From contig JAJDVI010000014.1 of NCBI GenBank assembly GCA_022826195.1, forward strand, positions 1 to 41,628: a stretch of 41,628 bases of DNA, read 5' to 3'. Position numbers and translations under genes: made by a program. This stretch comes from Acidobacteriota bacterium (GTDB lineage Bacteria; Acidobacteriota; Vicinamibacteria; Marinacidobacterales; Marinacidobacteraceae). Each line of letters starts with the position of its first letter. Position 1 is the first letter of the stretch. Below the pieces are notes generated by a model. That model made no database searches, was not told the DNA's origin, and saw nothing but the letters and a program-made list of their open reading frames with translations. Positions 14,534 to 23,387 of the stretch are shown in pieces.

Positions 14534-15856
14534 GTGACCTCCGGCAACGGCGGCGCGGGGAGGGGCCTCGGCCTCTCGCTCTGGACCGCCGCCATGTTCG
14601 TGGTGGCGAACATGATCGGCACCGGGGTCTTCACGAGCCTCGGCTTCCAGGTCGCGGCGGTTCCCTCGGCCTTCCCGGCGCTCCTCCTCTGGGTGGTCGG
14701 CGGCCTGGTCGCCCTCGCCGGGGCGCTCGTCTACGGCGAGCTCGGAGCCGCGCTGCCCCGTTCCGGGGGCGAGTACAACCTCCTCCGGCGGAGCTTCCAT
14801 CCCGCCGCCGGATTCGCCGGCGGCTGCGTTTCCGCGACCATGGGTTTCGCGGCGCCCACCGCGCTCGCGGCGGTGGCCATGGCCACCTACCTGCAGCCCC
14901 TCTTTCCGGGGATCGAGCCGGTCCACTTCGCGGCGGGGACCGTGATCGCCTTCACCGCCGTGCACTCGCTGCCGGTCGGGTGGAGCAGCGGGGTCAACAA
15001 CGCCCTCACCGCCGCCAAGATCCTGCTCGTCATCGCGTTCTGCTGCATGGGGTTCTGGGCGGGAGGCGTCGCGACGCCGCTCGTTCCGAAACCGGGGGAC
15101 TTCGGGCTGCTGGCGAGCCCGGGATTCGCGGTCTCCCTCGTGTTCGTTTCCTACGCCTACACCGGCTGGAACGCGGCGGTCTACATCGTGGGCGACCTGA
15201 GGCGGCCCGAGCGGCTCGCCCGGGCGCTGGTGGCCGGGACCCTGCTCGTCACCGTCCTCTACGTCCTGGTGAACTTCGTCATCCTGCGGGCCGTCCCGCT
15301 GGAGGATCTCGCCGGCAGGATCGAGATCGGGTACCTGGCGGCGGAACGGATCCTGGGCGCCACCGGGGGCCGGGTGATGGCCGCGGTGCTCGGTCTGGTC
15401 CTGGCCTCCACGGTCAGCGCCATGGTGTTCCTCGGCCCGCGGGTCGTCCGCGCGATGGGAGAGGACGAGCCCTTCCTGAGACCGCTCGGACGCGCCACCG
15501 CGGGGGGCATCCCGCATCGGGCGCTGCTCCTGCAGCTCGGCATCACGCTGGTGCTGCTCTATTCCGGAACGTTCGAGCAGATCCTGCTCTACGCCGGGTT
15601 CACCCTGAACCTGATGACGGCGGCCGCCGTCGCCGGGGTCTTCCGGCTGCGCGCCGGCAGGATCCCGGGCGCCGTCCCCGGCCGGTTCCGGACCCCGCTG
15701 TACCCGGCCGTACCGCTGTTCTTCCTCGGGATGAGCGCCTGGACGCTCGGCTACACGCTGCTGGAGCGGCCCGCCGAGTCCCTGCTCGGGCTCGCTACCG
15801 CCAGCGCCGGCGCGGTGGTGTACCTGCTGGCGAAGCGCTCCTCAAACCGCGGCTGA
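14534..15856 (+). CDS. APC-family amino acid permease
   Basis: The 440-residue membrane protein has the N-terminal signature of the amino acid-polyamine-organocation superfamily, ANMIGTGVFTSLG, in the first membrane helix, and GALVYGELGAALPRSGGEYN after the second. About 12 hydrophobic segments follow. It probably takes up or exchanges amino acids across the inner membrane. The start is GTG 14534, 47 bp after the RidA-like gene, so the two may form one transcript. Which amino acid is carried is not visible. Confidence 0.9.
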   Translation: MTSGNGGAGRGLGLSLWTAAMFVVANMIGTGVFTSLGFQVAAVPSAFPALLLWVVGGLVALAGALVYGELGAALPRSGGEYNLLRRSFHPAAGFAGGCVSATMGFAAPTALAAVAMATYLQPLFPGIEPVHFAAGTVIAFTAVHSLPVGWSSGVNNALTAAKILLVIAFCCMGFWAGGVATPLVPKPGDFGLLASPGFAVSLVFVSYAYTGWNAAVYIVGDLRRPERLARALVAGTLLVTVLYVLVNFVILRAVPLEDLAGRIEIGYLAAERILGATGGRVMAAVLGLVLASTVSAMVFLGPRVVRAMGEDEPFLRPLGRATAGGIPHRALLLQLGITLVLLYSGTFEQILLYAGFTLNLMTAAAVAGVFRLRAGRIPGAVPGRFRTPLYPAVPLFFLGMSAWTLGYTLLERPAESLLGLATASAGAVVYLLAKRSSNRG

Positions 15857-15881
15857 CGGTGGGCGCTCCTGGCGCCTTGGC

Positions 15882-16607
15882 CTAGAGCCTCCGCCTCGGG
15901 TTGACCATCGTCCGCCACATGTGCGCCGTGGGGCTGTTGTCGTTGCCGAGCCCTTCCTTCGGCTGCTTGAAGTGCCGGCCGATGATGTCCACGAACGGAT
16001 CGATCGAGACCTCGACGCCCCGCTCGAAGCTGTAGTCGTCGTGCATCGTGATGGACCGCGCTTCCATGTACCACTTGTGGTTCCGGGCATGCTCGTACGC
16101 CGCCTTGATGTACGGCTCCGGCTCGTGGTCCGCCCCGAACATCCGCACGTACATCTCCGGATACTCGTAGCCCACCGAGGGGTCGGGGAAGAAGCGGAGC
16201 GCCTGGTGGTAGCGGATGGCCCACGCGACCTTCTCGGGGACGTACGGCTCGATCATCTGCGCGCACCACCAGCCGTGGTCCGCGCGCACCAGGTTGGTGA
16301 CCGAGATGTCATGGAGCAGGCAGGCGAGGATGATCTCCTCGCTCATGCCGTGCTTCTGCGCCCGGGTCGCGCTCTGGAGCACGTGGGACGCCGGCGCGAA
16401 CCGGTGCTTGAAGAAGTCCACCAGGGTGGGCTCCGCCGGCATGACCGAGAGCGGCTCCTCGCTCTGCGACTTGGCGAGCGGCGGGCGCTCGGGAGCCTCG
16501 AGCAGATGGATCATCTCGTGCTCGAGCGCTTCGGCGCGGTCGTTCACGCCCACGATCCCGGCGCCGCTCACCGTGGCGGCGGCCTTCAGAAAGAGTCTGC
16601 GATCCAT
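15882..16607 (-). CDS. TAT-exported HD-domain protein
   Basis: The 241-residue protein begins M-D-R-R-L-F-L-K and a hydrophobic region, a twin-arginine signal. The remainder has HD-domain ligands in order: His75, His99-Asp100 (CLLHDI), His111 (ADHGWW) and His134 (RYHQAL). HD proteins are metal-dependent phosphohydrolases, but the HHDHH spacing also occurs in di-iron oxygenases of the PhnZ/MIOX type, so an oxygenase is possible. ATG 16607 has a GGAGG ribosome binding site about 8 nt upstream. The divergent gene encodes the permuted D-amino-acid-oxidase-like flavoprotein; 123 bp separate the starts. Confidence 0.75.
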   Translation of the reverse strand: MDRRLFLKAAATVSGAGIVGVNDRAEALEHEMIHLLEAPERPPLAKSQSEEPLSVMPAEPTLVDFFKHRFAPASHVLQSATRAQKHGMSEEIILACLLHDISVTNLVRADHGWWCAQMIEPYVPEKVAWAIRYHQALRFFPDPSVGYEYPEMYVRMFGADHEPEPYIKAAYEHARNHKWYMEARSITMHDDYSFERGVEVSIDPFVDIIGRHFKQPKEGLGNDNSPTAHMWRTMVNPRRRL

Positions 16608-16730
16608 GTCGTTCGCCTCCTGGCGGGCCGGCGAACTCCCGGTTGCGTCATGCGGGGGGCGTTCGGCGGGCCGTGCTGGCCTAGTATAGGAAACCTGTTG
16701 CCACCCTCGCCGATCAACGCCGGCCGACCC

Positions 16731-17906
16731 GTGGCAACACCCCGTTTGCCGTCCCGCCGCCGGGTGCTCGGGGTCGCCGCGAAGCTCGGTTCCGGCCTCG
16801 CCGCCGGCGTTGCCGCGGCCTGCGCCGGCCGGCCGGCGCCCGCCTCCCGGGCCGCGCCGGACCCGCTTCCCACCCCGAGCTTCCGCCTCCCGGCGGTCAA
16901 CGTCTCGCGGGACCGGATCATCCGCACGGTGGTCGGGCTCCGGCCGTACCGCCCCTCGGGTTTTCGGGTGGAGAGGGAGGACCTCGGCGGTGGGCGGCTG
17001 CTGGTTCACAACTACGGCCACGGCGGGGCCGGGGTGACCCTCTCCTGGGGCAGCGCCTGGCTGGCCGTCGAGGAGTTGCTCGGCGACGCTCCGCCTCCGG
17101 CGCGGGCGGCGGTGATCGGTTGCGGCGCGGTCGGGCTCGCCACCGCCCGCCTGCTCCAGCGTCGCGGCGTGGAGGTGACCATCTACACCAAGGACCTCCC
17201 GCCGGACACCACCTCGAACGTGGCCTGCGCCCAGTGGGGCCCCTACTCGGTGTCGGACGCCCGCGTGCACACCGGGGCGTTCGAGGACCGGCTGGAGCGG
17301 GCCGCCCGGATCTCCCATCGCATCTTCCAGGAAATGGCGGGGGTCCGCTACGGCGTCCACTGGCTCCCCAACTACCCCCTGAGCGACGTGCCTTTCGGAG
17401 GGCCGGGCCAGCCCGGACGGCTCGCCGACCTGTTCCCCGGGACCCGCGATCTCGAACCCGGGACGCATCCGTTCCCGGTCCGCCACGCCCGCGAGTACAC
17501 GACCATGATGATCGAGCCGCCGGTGTACCTGGGCGCGGTCATGCGCGACTTCCAGCTCGCTGGCGGCCGGATCCGCATCCGCGGCTTCGGCTCCCTCGAC
17601 GAGATCGCCGGCCTCGCGGAACGCCGCGTGGTGAACTGCACCGGCATCGGCGCCCGGGACCTGGTCGGCGACGAGGAGCTCGTTCCGCTCAAGGGACAGT
17701 TGACCGTCCTGCTCCCGCAGCCCGAGATCCGTTACATCGCGCTCTACCAGGGGCTTTACATGATGCCGCGCGCCGACGGCATCCTGCTGGGCGGAACCCG
17801 GGAGCGGGGAGAGTGGTCGCTCGAGCCGAACCGCGAGGCCGAGGACCGCATCCTGGCCGGCCACGCCGACTTCTTCGGCCGCATGGCGGAGATGGCCGGC
17901 GCCTGA
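16731..17906 (+). CDS. D-amino-acid-oxidase-like FAD enzyme with circularly permuted domain order, TAT-exported
   Basis: The 391-residue protein carries all landmarks of D-amino acid oxidase but in permuted order. A twin-arginine signal (S-R-R-R-V-L-G, 8-14) is followed by GLRPYRP (69-75) and NYGHGGAG (94-101), which in ordinary D-amino acid oxidase lie at the C-terminus. Only then comes the FAD-binding G-C-G-A-V-G (130-135), TTSNVACAQWGPY, VNCTGIGARDL (about 301-311) and GGTRERGEW, which are normally N-terminal and central. The protein ends where the R-P-x-R-P segment would usually follow. It would oxidise D-amino acids to imino acids. GTG 16731 fits the signal; TTG 16698 with AGGAAA upstream is an alternative start. 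Confidence 0.9.
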   Translation: MATPRLPSRRRVLGVAAKLGSGLAAGVAAACAGRPAPASRAAPDPLPTPSFRLPAVNVSRDRIIRTVVGLRPYRPSGFRVEREDLGGGRLLVHNYGHGGAGVTLSWGSAWLAVEELLGDAPPPARAAVIGCGAVGLATARLLQRRGVEVTIYTKDLPPDTTSNVACAQWGPYSVSDARVHTGAFEDRLERAARISHRIFQEMAGVRYGVHWLPNYPLSDVPFGGPGQPGRLADLFPGTRDLEPGTHPFPVRHAREYTTMMIEPPVYLGAVMRDFQLAGGRIRIRGFGSLDEIAGLAERRVVNCTGIGARDLVGDEELVPLKGQLTVLLPQPEIRYIALYQGLYMMPRADGILLGGTRERGEWSLEPNREAEDRILAGHADFFGRMAEMAGA

Positions 17907-18281
17907 CCGGGAGGGCGACAGGTTCGGACCGCTCCGTACGTGACTCTTTCGATATTTCGAGTGCAGCCGAAGGAATCTGATTTGTCGTATTTCCTTCGGT
18001 TTCTTGAACTTTCGCGCTTCACCGCCCGCGGGGTCGAAGAGCGCCGGGAAAGGGCACAAGAGTCAATAAGATCAACAACTTGTGATGCAACGTGGCGGTG
18101 CCTGCCGCGGCGGCCCGGCCCTTGCCCTCCGTGACAGTGGAGAAACAGGTCCGAATCGCCTAAAGTTCCACGATCTACCGCGTGGATTTGTCGTTTCGGC
18201 TCTTCGCCAATCAAAATGTCTTGGATCGCCCGCACGTGCGGGCGTCAGGCTCATGGACTCATACGACCTCAGGAGGGACTC
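17907..18281. other. Intergenic region before the TonB-dependent receptor
   Basis: This 375-bp region is less GC-rich than its surroundings. It holds a terminator-like hairpin near its start, an inverted repeat CCCGCAC/GTGCGGG at about 18228-18241 and a strong AGGAGGG ribosome binding site at 18270-18276. I see no convincing coding frame. The receptor's promoter must lie here, but I cannot place its -35 and -10 boxes with confidence. Confidence 0.5.
17967..18005 (+). terminator. Rho-independent terminator
   Basis: A 9-bp perfect stem CCGAAGGAA (17967-17975) / TTCCTTCGG (17991-17999) with a 15-nt loop is followed by TTTCTT. It lies 60 bp after the oxidase stop codon and would end its transcript. 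Confidence 0.65.
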
Positions 18282-21200
18282 ATGAGATCGCTTTTGTTTA
18301 GGACCGCCGCGGTGCTCGGCGTCCTGGGACTCGCGTCGGGCGCTTTCGCCCAGACGTTCCAGGGCGGCATCCGTGGCGTGATTCAGGACGCCGATGGGGG
18401 CGTCCTTCCCGGCGTCACGGTGACCATCGAGAACGAGGACACCGGCGTCTCGCGGACCGCGGTCGCCAACGCGGTCGGCGAGTACAACTTCGCGAACGTC
18501 CAGCCCGGCACCTACACCCTGCGCGCCGAGCTCAGCGGCTTCGCGCCGTACGTGAGCGAGGGGCTCATCGTGGGCGTCTCCTCGTTCCTGGTGGTGGACG
18601 CCACCCTGGTGATCGGCGGCATCGAGGAAACGGTGACGGTCATCGGCGAAACGCCGCTGATCGAGACCGCGACCGCCTCGGTGTCTTCGGCCGTGAGCCG
18701 CTCCGAACTCGAGGTGCTTCCCACCCCGGGCCGGAACGTGTTCATCCTCGGCGTCGGAACGCCGAACGTGGTCCACACCGGAAACCCGGTGTGGGTGAAG
18801 CAGTCCGACCAGACGAACTCGTCCCTGCTTTCGCTGGGCGGCGGACCGCTCCGCGGCAACAACTACACCGTGGACGGCGTCTCGACCACCGACCTCCGGA
18901 ACCGCACCGTCATCATCCCGGTGTTCGAGGCGGTCCAGGAGCTGAAGGTGCAGGTGAACACCTACGACGCCGAGATGGGCCGCACCGGAGGCGGGGTGTT
19001 CAACGTGATCCACCGCACCGGCACGAACAACTGGGCGGGCAGCGCCCTCTACCAGCGGCGTCCCGGGAAGGTGAACACGTTCTGGCGCGCCCTCTCCTAC
19101 ACGGACCAGCTGGCGTACGACGCCGACAACTCGCGGACGTTCGCCGACCGTCCCTTCTGGCTCTGGGGAGGCTCCTTCGGCGGCCCCATCCTGTCGGACC
19201 GCACCTTCTTCTGGTTTTCGGCGGAAGGGAACAACGACGTCCTCGCGGAGAACACCGAGGTGATCCTCCCCTCCGCGGCCGAGGCCGCCGGCGATTTCTC
19301 GGCGAGCGGGACGACGATCTACAACCCCTTCGACCTCGACGCGAACGGCAACCGCCGTCCGTTCCCCGGGAACGTGATTCCGGCCCACATGATCGATCCG
19401 GCGGGCAGCGGGCTCGCGCAGTTGCTGACGACTCTGGGACCCGGCGGCGGCGCCAGCGTGTCCGGCGCCCAGACCACGACCGCGCTCCAGTCCACCGGGA
19501 ACGTCAGCCACACCTTCTCCGACGCGTGGCAGTCGTCGCTGACCTACCTCTACTACACCTCGAAGGAAGGCGCCTTCCAGCAGTACACGGACCTGCTGGG
19601 CTCGGATGGCCCTCCGGCGTTCGGTATCGGCTCGGCGGACCTGCTGCGCGACGTGCACGCCGTCGCCTTCAACAACACCTTCATCACCGGCGACGCCTCG
19701 GTGCTGACGCTGCGCTACGGCCAGACGTACTTCAACGACTCGAACATCAACCCGGAGTATGGGATCGACCAGGTCCGGAGCGAACTCGGGATCCAGGGCA
19801 GCTTCCTCGACCAGATCTACGCCCAGGACGGCTACGCGGGTCAGTTCCCCTCCATCACCATCGCCAACTTCGGCGATGGCGGCACCACCCACGGCTCCTG
19901 GCAGAACACGGACATCCAGTGGACTTCACGCGAAGTCAGCGGGACGTATTCCCAGTTCCTCGGCAACCACACGCTGAAGTACGGCGGACAGTGGCGGCGC
20001 ATGGGCCTCCATTCGGCGGCCTTCGGGAACGGATTCTCGATGAGCTTCGCGCAGAGCTTCACCCAGGGGCCGAGTCCCACCGCACCGGACAGCGGCTCCG
20101 GAAGCGCCATGGCCGACCTGCTGCTCGGGATCCCGAGCGGTGGCAGCGCGACGCTCGTCCAGCCCGCGGACGTCTTCATCGACTACTTCGGCGGTTTCGT
20201 CCAGGACGACTGGCGGCCCAGCCAGAACCTGGTCCTGAACCTCGGCCTCCGGCTGGAGCACGAGACGGGGCTCATGGAGGATGACAACGGCTTCGCGGTC
20301 GGCTGGGACCGGACCAACCCGTTCCCGATGCAGGTCTCGCTCGATCCGGCGATCGAAGGCTCGCTTCCCGGCTTCCCGCTGCGCGGCGGGCTCATGTATG
20401 CCGGCCTCGACGGCAACCCGACCCACCAGTGGGATCCTCCGGGGATCAAGCTGGGACCGCGCCTGGGCTTCGCCTACACGGTGAACCCCGAGACCGTGGT
20501 CCGCGGCGGCTACGCGGTGTTCTGGGCGCCCTACGCGATTCCGTCGGGCACCGGCGCCAGCCACCTCGGCACCTACGGCTACACGAACGTCACGTCCCTC
20601 AATACGAGCACCGACGGCATCACGCCGCCGGTCGCGACCGCCTCGAACCCGTTCCCGAATGGAATCGAGGCCCCGATCGGGAACGCCAACGGCCGTCTCC
20701 AGAACATCGGCGGCAACGTGTACTTCAACGAGCAGTTCCGCGCTTCGCCCTACATCAACAAGTGGTCGCTGGACATCCAGCGCGACATCGGGAACGACCT
20801 CGCGCTGAAGCTCGGCTACGTGGGCAGCCAGGGCGCCGACATCCCGCTCGGCGGCACGAACAACTCCTCGGTCAACATCAACCAGCTCGCCGACCAGTAC
20901 CTGGCGCTCGGCGACCGGCTGAACGACCAGTATCCCAACCCGTTCTACGGCGACTCGCGCTTCGGCAGCTTCGCTCGTGAGGAAACCCTCCCGCTCGGCC
21001 AGCTGCTGCGGCCGTACCCGCACTTCCGGAACGTCTTCGCCCGCCACGTGAGTTCCGGCAAGTCGCTCTACAACGCCCTCCGGGTCGAGTTCGAGAAGCG
21101 CTTCCGGGGCAACTGGGGTGCGCGGATCAACTACACCTTCACCAGCCACGACGACAACATCTACGAGAACAACCAGTTGCTCGAGAACGAGACGGGCGTC

Positions 21201-21794
21201 GTCTACAACACGCCGGACGAGTGTGCGTTCGCCAAGTGCGGAGCGCTGTTGGACTCCGACTATGGCCCGTCACGGGTACACGTACCGCACCAGTTCAACG
21301 TCAACGGCACCTGGCGCACGCCTGGTGACAACCCGATCTTCGGCGGTTGGGCCGTTTCCGCGGTTGCGATCATGCGGAGCGGTTTCCCGCTGGTCGTGAC
21401 CCAGAACTCGAACCCGCTGAGCGCCTACGGTTTCGACCACCAGCGTCCGACGAGCGCGAACCTGAGCGGCGGCGGCAACCCGCGCGGCAACCACACGACC
21501 TACCTGTCGGCCGGCGACGCGCAGCTCACCCAGGGACTGGCGATCAGCAACTCGCCGAACACCACGGACTCGGTGCGCAGCCCCGTGCTGATCAACTGGG
21601 ACGTCTCGCTCGAGAAGACCACGCGGGTCTACGAGGACATGAACCTGACCCTGCGGTTCGAGTTCATCGACGCGTTCAACCACGTGAACTGGCGCGGACC
21701 CCGCACGGTCCTCGGCGCCAGCACCTTCGGAAGCATCCCGGGCACCCGCGGGTACCCGAGGACCTTCCAGTTCATGGGCAAGATCACCTTCTAG
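18282..21794 (+). CDS. TonB-dependent receptor, Oar-like, with carboxypeptidase-regulatory-like domain
   Basis: The 1170-residue outer-membrane protein has a Sec signal peptide (1-23, ending A-F-A-Q). A carboxypeptidase-regulatory-like beta-sandwich follows at about 25-110 (GGIRGVIQDADGGVLPGVTVTI, then GEYNFANVQPGTYTLRAEL). Next come a plug domain (GNNYTVDGVSTTDLRNR, EMGRTGGGVFNVIHRTGTN) and a long barrel ending in Phe, as outer-membrane barrels do. Such receptors are abundant in Acidobacteriota and import bulky substrates or signal. No SusD-like lipoprotein accompanies it. ATG 18282 with AGGAGGG six bases upstream is unambiguous. A strong terminator follows at 21816. Confidence 0.92.
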   Translation: MRSLLFRTAAVLGVLGLASGAFAQTFQGGIRGVIQDADGGVLPGVTVTIENEDTGVSRTAVANAVGEYNFANVQPGTYTLRAELSGFAPYVSEGLIVGVSSFLVVDATLVIGGIEETVTVIGETPLIETATASVSSAVSRSELEVLPTPGRNVFILGVGTPNVVHTGNPVWVKQSDQTNSSLLSLGGGPLRGNNYTVDGVSTTDLRNRTVIIPVFEAVQELKVQVNTYDAEMGRTGGGVFNVIHRTGTNNWAGSALYQRRPGKVNTFWRALSYTDQLAYDADNSRTFADRPFWLWGGSFGGPILSDRTFFWFSAEGNNDVLAENTEVILPSAAEAAGDFSASGTTIYNPFDLDANGNRRPFPGNVIPAHMIDPAGSGLAQLLTTLGPGGGASVSGAQTTTALQSTGNVSHTFSDAWQSSLTYLYYTSKEGAFQQYTDLLGSDGPPAFGIGSADLLRDVHAVAFNNTFITGDASVLTLRYGQTYFNDSNINPEYGIDQVRSELGIQGSFLDQIYAQDGYAGQFPSITIANFGDGGTTHGSWQNTDIQWTSREVSGTYSQFLGNHTLKYGGQWRRMGLHSAAFGNGFSMSFAQSFTQGPSPTAPDSGSGSAMADLLLGIPSGGSATLVQPADVFIDYFGGFVQDDWRPSQNLVLNLGLRLEHETGLMEDDNGFAVGWDRTNPFPMQVSLDPAIEGSLPGFPLRGGLMYAGLDGNPTHQWDPPGIKLGPRLGFAYTVNPETVVRGGYAVFWAPYAIPSGTGASHLGTYGYTNVTSLNTSTDGITPPVATASNPFPNGIEAPIGNANGRLQNIGGNVYFNEQFRASPYINKWSLDIQRDIGNDLALKLGYVGSQGADIPLGGTNNSSVNINQLADQYLALGDRLNDQYPNPFYGDSRFGSFAREETLPLGQLLRPYPHFRNVFARHVSSGKSLYNALRVEFEKRFRGNWGARINYTFTSHDDNIYENNQLLENETGVVYNTPDECAFAKCGALLDSDYGPSRVHVPHQFNVNGTWRTPGDNPIFGGWAVSAVAIMRSGFPLVVTQNSNPLSAYGFDHQRPTSANLSGGGNPRGNHTTYLSAGDAQLTQGLAISNSPNTTDSVRSPVLINWDVSLEKTTRVYEDMNLTLRFEFIDAFNHVNWRGPRTVLGASTFGSIPGTRGYPRTFQFMGKITF

Positions 21795-21815
21795 GCGACC
21801 TCTAACCCTGAACAC

Positions 21816-21850
21816 GGGGGGCGGGCCTTCGGGCATGCCCCCCTTTTTTT
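21816..21850 (+). terminator. Rho-independent terminator of the TonB-dependent receptor gene
   Basis: GGGGGGC (21816-21822) pairs with GCCCCCC (21837-21843) and is followed by seven T residues (21844-21850). The type A repeat begins on the next base, so the terminator and the repeat abut exactly. Confidence 0.85.
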
Positions 21851-21897
21851 GGAACGCCGGTCTCCAGACCGGCACCGCGGTGCTCCGCACCGCGCAC
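21851..21897 (+). repeat. Two-hairpin dispersed repeat, type A, copy 6
   Basis: Core identical to copies 3 and 4, with GCGGTGC/GCACCGC in hairpin 2. It directly follows the T-tract of the receptor terminator. Confidence 0.9.
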
Positions 21898-21930
21898 GTC
21901 GTGACTCCCACCCCGCCTCACGGTGCGCCT

Positions 21931-21978
21931 CGGAGCGCCGGCCTCCGGCCGGCATCGCCCGCGCAGCGGGCGAAACGC
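21931..21978 (+). repeat. Two-hairpin dispersed repeat, type B, copy 1
   Basis: A related element: CGGAGCGCCGGCCTCCGGCC opens it, with stem GCCGGCC/GGCCGGC around TCC, followed by a second stem CGCCCGC/GCGGGCG around GCA and the tail AAACGC. Both stem sequences differ from type A, but the two-hairpin plan and the first apex are kept. Confidence 0.8.
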
Positions 21979-22064
21979 ACGCCGCCACCCGTCCCGACGG
22001 CGCGATCGTGACAGGAAACCGCACCGCGCCCCCTCCTCCCCACGCACCGGAGTACGATCGGACC

Positions 22065-23366
22065 GTGATCCCGACGCTCCGGCGCTGCGGCCTTGTACTC
22101 GTGTTCGCCGCTGCCACGGTGTTCGCCCAGACCCCGGAACCTCCCGCACCGCACGCCCGCAACATGGAGCCGCAGGTCGCCCTGCTGCTCGACCGGCTCG
22201 TGGAGGAGTTGCGAACCCGGCCCGAAGACCCGGCCCGCTGGCTGGAGTACGGAGAAACTCTCCACGCGCACGGACTCGTCAGCGAGGCGGCGGAGTGCTA
22301 CCGGGCGGCCCTCCACCTCCTGCCCACCGGCGACGTGACGCGCCTCACCGCGCGCTATCTGCTCGCCCACGCCCTGCGCGGGGCCGACCGCCCGGGCGCC
22401 GCCAGCGCGCTCGAAGCGGCAGTTGCGGAGCACCCGGGATACCCGCCAAGCCTTCTGTTCCTTGGTGAACTACGGGAAGAACTCGGTGACCGGCCCGCCG
22501 CCGAGGCCATCTACCGGCAGGCGCTCGAACTCGACCCCGGATCCGCCCTCGCGCTCTTCCGGCTCGGCTCGATCGAACTGGCGGCCGGAGACGCCCGCGA
22601 GGCTATCGCCCTCCTCGAGCGGGCGCTGGCGCTCGCGCCGGAGGCCGGCGCCGTCCGCGCGGCGCTCGCGCGCGCCTGGAACGCCACCGGGGACCGGGAC
22701 CGCGGCCGTGACGTGCTCAGAGCCGGAGAGGATCGGCCGGACGCCGGCCTCCCCCCGATCGAGGACCCGATCCACTTCCGGATGAGCGAGCGGGACATCT
22801 CTTCTCCGCGTCTCCTCGAGCGCGCCCGGACGGCGCGGGGCGCGGGCCGCCTGGAGGACGCGGAGATCCTCTACCGGGATCTCGCGCAGATCCGCCCTCG
22901 CGACGCCGACGTGCTCGCGGAGTTCGCCGCGGTGCTGGATCAGGCGGGAAGACCCGGCGAGGCGGAGCCCCTGTATCGCGACGCGGTGGCGCTTGACCCG
23001 GAACAGGCGCTCGCCCGGTTCGGGCTCGGTGTGCTCCGGGCGCGCGAGGGGAACCTCCCCGCCGCGGAGTACGAGTTCCGCGCGTCGCTCGAATTTCGGC
23101 CCGACGAGCCGCAGACCCATGCCGCGCTGGGCGATGTGCTCCTCCGCCAGCGGCGCTTCGAGCCGGCGCTTGCCGCACTGGAGCGGGCCGCCCGGCTCGA
23201 CCCGGAAGATGGGGCGAGCCACGTGCTGGCGGCGGTAGCCCTGGCTGAGCTGGGCCGCTTCGCGGACGCCTGGAAGGCCGTTCACGCCGCGCAGGCGCTC
23301 GGCAGCGAAGCTCCCGACGGGTTCCTGGCGGCGCTCCGGGAGAAGCATCCGGAACCGGGCCGCTGA
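22065..23366 (+). CDS. Exported TPR-repeat protein
   Basis: The 433-residue protein has a signal peptide (residues 1-21, L-V-F-A-A-A-T-V-F-A-Q) and about eight tetratricopeptide-like helical pairs, for example AEAIYRQALELDPGSALALF and AEPLYRDAVALDPEQALARF. TPR proteins scaffold protein complexes; no catalytic domain is visible. GTG 22065 is chosen because the signal peptide starts there; the open frame continues upstream only through repeat DNA. It opens a group of three same-strand genes with short gaps (21 bp to the PD-(D/E)XK gene). Confidence 0.8.
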   Translation: MIPTLRRCGLVLVFAAATVFAQTPEPPAPHARNMEPQVALLLDRLVEELRTRPEDPARWLEYGETLHAHGLVSEAAECYRAALHLLPTGDVTRLTARYLLAHALRGADRPGAASALEAAVAEHPGYPPSLLFLGELREELGDRPAAEAIYRQALELDPGSALALFRLGSIELAAGDAREAIALLERALALAPEAGAVRAALARAWNATGDRDRGRDVLRAGEDRPDAGLPPIEDPIHFRMSERDISSPRLLERARTARGAGRLEDAEILYRDLAQIRPRDADVLAEFAAVLDQAGRPGEAEPLYRDAVALDPEQALARFGLGVLRAREGNLPAAEYEFRASLEFRPDEPQTHAALGDVLLRQRRFEPALAALERAARLDPEDGASHVLAAVALAELGRFADAWKAVHAAQALGSEAPDGFLAALREKHPEPGR

Positions 23367-23387
23367 CTATCATTCACGGCATTCAGG

